Assembly: GCA_030753015.1 (NCBI GenBank)
Contig: JASMDC010000003.1
Coordinates: 62,001-126,000, forward strand
Length of the DNA: 64,000 nucleotides
Source: Candidatus Undinarchaeales archaeon
GTDB taxonomy: Archaea; SpSt-1190; JASMDC01
Direction: 5' to 3'
Made by a program: the position numbers and the translations under genes. Shown here piece after piece: positions 59,505 through 64,000 of this stretch; the first letter of the stretch is position 1; the number at the start of each line of letters is the position of its first letter. Under the pieces are notes generated by a model. The model was not told where the DNA came from. It did no database searches and saw only the letters and a program-made list of their open reading frames with translations.

Positions 59505-60590
59505 ATGGTGAGAACCATGGATGTGACAGATAAAGACCAATCGACGACCCTGCTGGTCGTTATTTCCATCATCGGGTGCATCCTTGCGCTTGATGTAATG
59601 GATATAGATGGCAGATGGAATACGGATGTGGGCATAACCCGCCTTCGAGAGGTGGGGGTGTCCATAGGTAACTGGGGACTGAACGCGGCTGGAGCCGTTC
59701 TACGTATCGTTGGCGACGGTATCGGCACTGGCGCATCGGAAGGCGCCTACTCGTCGCCGCCTTTCGAGGTGATATCACTACAGGAACCGCCTCCACTGAT
59801 GCCGAGAGTCGTTCACCAGCCAGCGCCTGCACCGCCGGTGATGACTGGGCAGGCGCCACCGGTGGACATGGTGTTCGTCCTGGATTCGACCGGGAGCATG
59901 AGTGATGAGATTACCACCGTAAAGCTACACATAGAGCGAATCGTGGCCGAGGCGCGGGATGGTGATCCGCAGCCTGACCTCCGCGTAGGTCTTGTGACCT
60001 ATCGCGACCATCCACCAGAGGAGAGGGATTATCTACTTAGGACCATACCCCTGACGCATAACATCGATTCGTTCACCAAAGAGTTGGTGAATGTGAACGC
60101 CAACGGTGGCGGGGACTCACCCGAGGCGGTTGTGGAAGGACTCAAGGCGTCTCTTTCCCTAGACTGGAGACCCCGCGCCTCGAAGATTGTCTTCCTAATC
60201 GGTGATGCACCGCCGTACGGTCACTGCAACGACCGACGATCCCGGGGCGACCACCTCCTCAACGTAGCCCACTGGGCAGCCGATATGGGCATTGTTGTGT
60301 ACCCCCTCTCCGGGTCCGGAATGGGTCCGTGCGGTGTGGGGCTATGGCAGGAGGTCGCACGCATCACCGGAGGCACTTACGAGATGCTGGTGTATGAACG
60401 CAGAAACGTCCAGAAGGAGTACGAGGGGCGGGGAACGCCGCTTAAAGCCTGGCAGGTCGCAGAGATGCGGCGGGAAGCCACCTTTGACGCAGAAAACAAT
60501 ACCGTGCTTGATAACCAGCTGGCCATCTTCGCCCGCGACAACATAGCGGCGCAGGTGGCTCGTGAGCAAGGCGTGAAGTATAGTAGGTAG
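59505..60590 (+). CDS. Membrane-anchored VWA-domain protein
   Basis: 361 residues from ATG 59505, with possible starts at 59490 and 59517. An N-terminal membrane anchor (LLVVISIIGCILALDVM) is followed by a Pro-rich linker and a VWA domain: VDMVFVLDSTGSMSDEI with the DxSxS-type MIDAS written as DSTGS (about residue 127), VGLVTYRDHPPE, GGGDSPEAVVEGL, and KIVFLIGDAPPYGH. The metal site is complete. VWA proteins mediate metal-dependent binding, here outside the membrane. A TATA-like TTCATTATCC lies about 27 bases upstream. It is a single gene, convergent with the radical SAM gene. Confidence 0.8.
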   Translation: MVRTMDVTDKDQSTTLLVVISIIGCILALDVMDIDGRWNTDVGITRLREVGVSIGNWGLNAAGAVLRIVGDGIGTGASEGAYSSPPFEVISLQEPPPLMPRVVHQPAPAPPVMTGQAPPVDMVFVLDSTGSMSDEITTVKLHIERIVAEARDGDPQPDLRVGLVTYRDHPPEERDYLLRTIPLTHNIDSFTKELVNVNANGGGDSPEAVVEGLKASLSLDWRPRASKIVFLIGDAPPYGHCNDRRSRGDHLLNVAHWAADMGIVVYPLSGSGMGPCGVGLWQEVARITGGTYEMLVYERRNVQKEYEGRGTPLKAWQVAEMRREATFDAENNTVLDNQLAIFARDNIAAQVAREQGVKYSR

Positions 60591-60609
60591 GTATTATACC
60601 GTTCCCCGC

Positions 60610-61647
60610 CTAGAGCCCCTTGTCCGCTCCGCCGGCGAGGGGCTCGACCTCGGCCTCGTACCGGTCAGCAGTGGGGAACTCGCGAACGATCGCGCATCGC
60701 AGCCCCTTTCTCGCGAGACGTCGTGCCACTGCAGATGAGGTCTCGATACGTTCCTTATCTGGATCGGGTGCCCATGAGCGACGGGGGAATGCTGCCATCA
60801 CATTAGGATCCATAGTGTACACGACACCCTTCTCCAACAGACCATCATCGGTCACGCGCTCGAACGGTCGGCGCAGGTTCTGGGCTGTGCGGATGTAACG
60901 GTTGGCGAGCTGGATCCCGTCCTTGAGGTGTGAGGGGCAGAGCTGGACCGCAAGTGATGTGTGCTCCTCCGCCCAGCGCACGAGCTCGGCGCCTAGCTCG
61001 TAACTCCCGTCCACGACGCATCCCTCGGGCGAAGGGACAAGTCCGTGCTCACGCATGGCAGATCCCGTTCTGTCCGTGTACTCCAGTTCGTTGAGGTTAC
61101 AGAAGGCAGCTCCCGCCTCGTCCAGAAAGCGCAGGTACGCTTTGAGGCGTTCGCTCTCGCCGGGGAGGACGGGCACTTCAGCACCCACGGCCCACTCAAG
61201 CTCTAGTGCGTGCTTCACAGCGTCCTTTGCGAAGTGGAACCGTATCTCGTCAACCCCGGCGTCATGCAGCTGTGAGAGCACTGTAGATGTCGCCCGGGAG
61301 CCGTCCGTGTAGAGATGGATATGGAAACGCTCTCCCTGATGCTCCTTGAGGAGGCGGACCAGATGAACCGTCCGGTCGACACAGGCGAGGGGATCGCCCC
61401 CCGTGACGCCAGCGCCGAGGGCACGCATACGCTCTGCCTCAAGGAGGATATCCTCGTCCCGTGCGATGGGCCTCTCGTTGGCCCACGTATCGTCCACTTC
61501 TCGTCGCCGGTCGGAGAGCGGGCAGTAGAAACAGCCTCGACCGCATACTCCCGTGACGAATAGCACGAGCTTGGCCCCTTTGACACATAGGCGGCATCCT
61601 GCGGGTAGCTTTCCCGTGTAGGGGGCGTCTGCTTTCGTGTACCGCAT
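60610..61647 (-). CDS. Radical SAM protein (COG2108 type)
   Basis: 345 residues. The cluster motif is VCGRGCFYCPLS (about 33-44), preceded by CRLCVKGAKLVLFVTG. The GGDP motif (GVTGGDPLACVDR) and a HIHLYTDG strand follow. This matches the archaeal COG2108 group, whose reaction is unknown. An extra Cys pair, GCRLC, lies before the main cluster. The ATG is 45 bases from a TATA element also used by the SPFH gene. Confidence 0.83.
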   Translation of the reverse strand: MRYTKADAPYTGKLPAGCRLCVKGAKLVLFVTGVCGRGCFYCPLSDRRREVDDTWANERPIARDEDILLEAERMRALGAGVTGGDPLACVDRTVHLVRLLKEHQGERFHIHLYTDGSRATSTVLSQLHDAGVDEIRFHFAKDAVKHALELEWAVGAEVPVLPGESERLKAYLRFLDEAGAAFCNLNELEYTDRTGSAMREHGLVPSPEGCVVDGSYELGAELVRWAEEHTSLAVQLCPSHLKDGIQLANRYIRTAQNLRRPFERVTDDGLLEKGVVYTMDPNVMAAFPRRSWAPDPDKERIETSSAVARRLARKGLRCAIVREFPTADRYEAEVEPLAGGADKGL

Positions 61648-61687
61648 CTGTGGGACACCTCGGGGCTTTTACTCTGCAATAGTAACG

Positions 61688-61695
61688 TTTATATA
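61688..61695. promoter_or_regulatory. Shared TTTATATA element between radical SAM and SPFH genes
   Basis: The element is TATA-like on both strands. It lies about 40 bases from the SPFH ATG (61732) and 44 bases from the radical SAM ATG (61647), giving leaders of about 15-18 bases each way. Confidence 0.5.
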
Positions 61696-61731
61696 CTCAT
61701 TCAGGGTACAGAATCTAGGTAGGGACGACCT

Positions 61732-62664
61732 ATGACCACGATCAAACAGTTCACCATAGAGCGCATAGAAGCCGTTTTCGTGATGCTGCTGATGCTTGTC
61801 ATCATCGCGGCACTGAACGAGGAGGTTCGAATGCTCTTCGTGTTCCCCATTTTCCTCTTGCTGTTGGGGACCCTCATCCAAGTAGGTTTCAAGACGGGGA
61901 TCCTCGTGCAGCTCGATGACTATGAACGGGCGATCGTGCTCCGTCGTGGTCGTTTCCACCGTATCTCCAAGTCGGGGTGGAACATAAAGCTGCCCTGGCT
62001 CGAGGAGATGAAGATCGTCGACCTACGACAGAAGACTATGAACCTCCCGCCCCAGCAGGCCTACACCGCTGACGAGGTCAAGGTCCATCTGGACACCGTT
62101 GTGTTCTACAAGGTTATCGATCCGCGCAAGGTCGTGCTCGAGGTTGACCACTTCACCGAATCGCTGGAGGAGTACGTCCGCTCCGCGCTTCGCGACATAG
62201 CGGGCAACTTAACCGTGGTGGAGCTTATCGGCGAGATCGAGAAGGTCAACGATCTCGTTAAGGCCAAGATAGAGCCTTTCACCTCGGACTGGGGTATCAA
62301 TATCGTCGGCGTCCAGATCACCAATGTCCAGCTGCCGCAGACCATTGAATCTGCCATGCAGCAGCTCAAGCGGCAGAAGGACCTGTGGGCCGCAGCCCGT
62401 TGGCAGGCCAAGGCACGTCAGATGGAGATCGAGTCGCTCGCCCATGCAGCTAAGCACCTCGATGACCGGGCCCTCAAATACCTATATCTAAAGGAAGCGT
62501 TGCCCAAGCTCGCCGAGGGTGAGGGCAACAAGGTGTTCTTCCCTGTGGACTTCAAAAGCGGCGACATGTCCAATGCAATGAGCATGGATCGCATGATGGA
62601 GAAGGAGAAGAAGGCCGAGGGTGAACAGGCGAACACCGCTCCGCCCCACATCCGCCAGCGGTAG
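61732..62664 (+). CDS. SPFH/band-7 (stomatin-like) membrane protein
   Basis: 310 residues. Two hydrophobic N-terminal segments (about 14-30 and 34-55) form a hairpin or double anchor. Then comes the band-7 domain: DDYERAIVLRRGRFHRISKSGWNIKLPWLEE, DEVKVHLDTVVFYKVIDPRKV, and WGINIVGVQITNVQLPQTIESAM, with a helical oligomerisation stretch and an Ala/Glu-rich tail. Such slipin/stomatin proteins form large membrane rings that organise membrane regions. The nfeD partner usually found next to slipins is not adjacent. Confidence 0.88.
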   Translation: MTTIKQFTIERIEAVFVMLLMLVIIAALNEEVRMLFVFPIFLLLLGTLIQVGFKTGILVQLDDYERAIVLRRGRFHRISKSGWNIKLPWLEEMKIVDLRQKTMNLPPQQAYTADEVKVHLDTVVFYKVIDPRKVVLEVDHFTESLEEYVRSALRDIAGNLTVVELIGEIEKVNDLVKAKIEPFTSDWGINIVGVQITNVQLPQTIESAMQQLKRQKDLWAAARWQAKARQMEIESLAHAAKHLDDRALKYLYLKEALPKLAEGEGNKVFFPVDFKSGDMSNAMSMDRMMEKEKKAEGEQANTAPPHIRQR

Positions 62665-62747
62665 TGCATCTGCGACCGTGCCGCGCGCACTCCTCAGAAA
62701 GGAATAAGATTCAGAGCATCCATAGGAATGCAAATCAGGTGACCCTC

Positions 62748-62894
62748 ATGTGCTGTGGCAGTCGTCCACCAGTGAGTTATAATGGCCACGCAGGCTATGT
62801 ATCGGGCGGATATTCCTGCGGTACTGGATGCACAAGTGATACCTACGGCGGGTACGGCTTTGGGGCAGGTAACAGCCATCCACAGCGGTACTAA
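62748..62894 (+). CDS. Small Gly/Tyr-rich Cys peptide
   Basis: 48 residues from ATG 62748: a CC pair at residues 2-3, then Gly/Tyr/Ser-rich sequence with a CGTGC motif (GYVSGGYSCGTGCTSDTYGG) and an NSHPQRY end. No family is recognised. A TATA-like GGAATAAG stands near 62700-62708. The composition resembles the cytoplasmic tails of the Cys-rich surface proteins. The short length leaves real doubt that it is coding. Confidence 0.35.
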   Translation: MCCGSRPPVSYNGHAGYVSGGYSCGTGCTSDTYGGYGFGAGNSHPQRY

Positions 62895-62922
62895 TCGTAT
62901 CGCTCAACCGCAACACTTATAG

Positions 62923-62937
62923 GGCGGACCATCCGCC
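62923..62937. promoter_or_regulatory. GGCGGA/TCCGCC inverted repeat between TATA and start of the 97-residue gene
   Basis: GGCGGA-CCA-TCCGCC is a 6-bp hairpin or operator just after ACTTATAG (62914-62921) and 11 bases before ATG 62948. Its place over the transcription start fits a repressor site. Confidence 0.4.
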
Positions 62938-62947
62938 AAACCGCACA

Positions 62948-63241
62948 ATGTATGCTCTGGACGACCTCGAGACGGTCGGATATGCCGCGTCCATGGACGC
63001 GACTGTCTACTCGACGGTTAACGATCTGGAGACCGGGGACTGGGCTATTATCGGAATCGGTGCGGCTGTTGCCGTGGGTGTCGGTGCGTTAGTCTATGGC
63101 GTGGCCACAGGCAAGATAGACTGTGACCAGGGGTACTCTCCCAGCACGGACGGCGATGATGCCATTGACTGGTTGCTGAATCCAGCGAATCCTGCCAGCC
63201 CGATCTCGCCAATGAACCCTGCCAGTCCCATCTGGAACTGA
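62948..63241 (+). CDS. Small membrane protein with NPASPI repeat tail
   Basis: 97 residues. An acidic N-terminus (MYALDDLETVGYAASMDATV) is followed by one Gly/Ala-rich membrane helix (about 33-56, AIIGIGAAVAVGVGALVYGV) and an acidic segment. The tail contains a repeated Pro/Asn/Ser motif (NPASPISPMNPASPIWN). A DLETG/DLETVG repeat is visible near the start. TATA at 62914-62921 gives a leaderless or nearly leaderless mRNA. No family is recognised. Confidence 0.55.
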   Translation: MYALDDLETVGYAASMDATVYSTVNDLETGDWAIIGIGAAVAVGVGALVYGVATGKIDCDQGYSPSTDGDDAIDWLLNPANPASPISPMNPASPIWN

Positions 63242-63264
63242 TGTTACTACTGCCCCGTGGTAAA

Positions 63265-63307
63265 CTATATAAAGGGCAAATGACATAGGATAGAGGAGCA
63301 GAGAGGA
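63265..63307 (+). promoter_or_regulatory. Promoter and ribosome-binding site of the last gene
   Basis: CTATATAAAG is a strong TATA box, followed by a leader with a GAGAGGAG ribosome-binding site 8 bases before ATG 63315. Unlike most genes here, this one has a leader of about 15-20 bases. Confidence 0.6.
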
Positions 63308-63314
63308 GCGAACT

Positions 63315-64000
63315 ATGGAATACACCGGCGATCGGGAGGTGGACCTGCAGGCAATCCCATTGGAGGCTAAGTTGGATGCCGCCGTGGGCTACCTGCTCTC
63401 GACGCCTTACGAGCAATTGGAAGCCGGTGAACGCAACCTGCGTAACCATATCCTGGCCAAGAACGGGGCCCCCAACTATAGGGCAGGCGAGGAACTCATC
63501 TCTACAATGGAAGGTGTCGCGTACGTCGCCAACGAGTACGGCGAGAAGGATGCGGCCAAGTTCTCAGCAGGCATCCAGGCTCCCTTGACACAGATGCTCA
63601 CCGTGATGGAGCGGGACGTTGAGGAGCTCTACCAAGCGGCATCTAAGGACGAGCGACAGGTGCTCGAGAAATCCTCCTTCTCCGAGCTGTACACCCGTGT
63701 CATGGACAATTCTGACTCCCATCTGCGCGAGCTCATCGACTCATCGGCCCCTTACTCCGAGATAATGGCGAAGGCCAAGGAGTACGATGAGGAGCACACG
63801 GGCTCACTCTCACCGGCCGCTGAGACAATACACGACTTCTCGATCCGGGTGGACCGTGACCGCCGCGGTATATCACGACAAGCATTCCTCATCCCCTACG
63901 GTCTTGTATCCATGGGCACGGCCGCCGCTGCCGGCGACATAGCTGGTGGCCTGCACCGCATGGCCAATATCGGCGTGCTCTCGTACGGACGCGAAGGAGT
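63315..64000 (+). CDS. Hypothetical helical protein, truncated by the window end
   Basis: 228 residues are visible and the frame is still open at 64000. The sequence is mostly helical and charged (EVDLQAIPLEAKLDAAVGYL, MERDVEELYQAASKDERQVL) with an Ala/Gly stretch (YGLVSMGTAAAAGDIAGGL) near the cut. No signal peptide, cysteine cluster or known motif is seen. The start is set by the strong TATA box and ribosome-binding site. The family is not recognised. Confidence 0.6.
   Translation, partial: MEYTGDREVDLQAIPLEAKLDAAVGYLLSTPYEQLEAGERNLRNHILAKNGAPNYRAGEELISTMEGVAYVANEYGEKDAAKFSAGIQAPLTQMLTVMERDVEELYQAASKDERQVLEKSSFSELYTRVMDNSDSHLRELIDSSAPYSEIMAKAKEYDEEHTGSLSPAAETIHDFSIRVDRDRRGISRQAFLIPYGLVSMGTAAAAGDIAGGLHRMANIGVLSYGREG

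Overview
The window is archaeal, with GC-rich genes. Three things show this. Many genes have a TATA box about 25-30 bases before the start codon, so their mRNAs are leaderless or nearly so. Complete gene sets are present for coenzyme F420 (cofC, cofD, cofG, cofH) and for early molybdopterin synthesis (moaA, moaB, moaC). Archaeal-type families also occur, including an archaeal inositol-phosphate synthase, PAC2, UPF0148, BtpA and archaeal FKBP, along with tRNAs that lack an encoded CCA. The lineage cannot be fixed from the sequence alone; an uncultivated euryarchaeal or related group is likely. Bacterial-type exonuclease VII (xseA, xseB) is an unusual addition.

Layout. 0.1-3.8 kb: a ChaN-like protein, a DUF2157-like membrane protein, and a minus-strand pair of inositol-phosphate synthase and YjbQ. 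4.1-12.2 kb: a 2,696-residue secreted protein with two Kazal modules and acidic calcium-binding repeats. 12.3-14.6 kb: a minus-strand run of phosphomannomutase/phosphoglucomutase, FKBP and an unknown protein. 14.6-18.8 kb: the F420 island, with nitroreductase-cofD-cofC facing cofG-cofH. 18.9-28.3 kb: membrane and secreted proteins around an odd carbamoyltransferase. 28.3-34.1 kb: a creatininase/ArfB-like enzyme, a PEP-synthase-like protein without its phosphohistidine domain, and a phosphoglycerate mutase whose two halves are in swapped order, followed by two kinase-like genes. 34.1-42.0 kb: tRNA-Ala, a secreted transglutaminase-like protein, a coiled-coil protein, xseAB, moaBCA-btpA and tRNA-Val. 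42.0-58.1 kb: a surface locus in which a membrane-anchored winged-helix protein, a cell-wall-binding-repeat protein and a 4,130-residue cysteine-rich membrane protein are translationally coupled, next to a related cysteine-rich lipoprotein. 58.1-64.0 kb: UPF0148, a PAC2 chaperone, a VWA protein, a radical SAM protein, an SPFH protein, small Gly-rich or membrane peptides, and a gene cut by the window end.

Themes. The window is dominated by very large cysteine-rich, single-pass surface proteins that share modules and carry low-complexity cytoplasmic tails. One of them lies in an operon with its probable membrane-bound regulator. The strongest novelty candidates are the circularly permuted phosphoglycerate mutase, the sensor-regulator/giant surface protein operon, the PEP-synthase-like protein lacking a His domain, and a recurrent promoter design in which one near-palindromic TATA element serves two leaderless genes in opposite directions. 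Two secreted-protein genes carry single-base frame breaks, one of them in a homopolymer next to the start codon.
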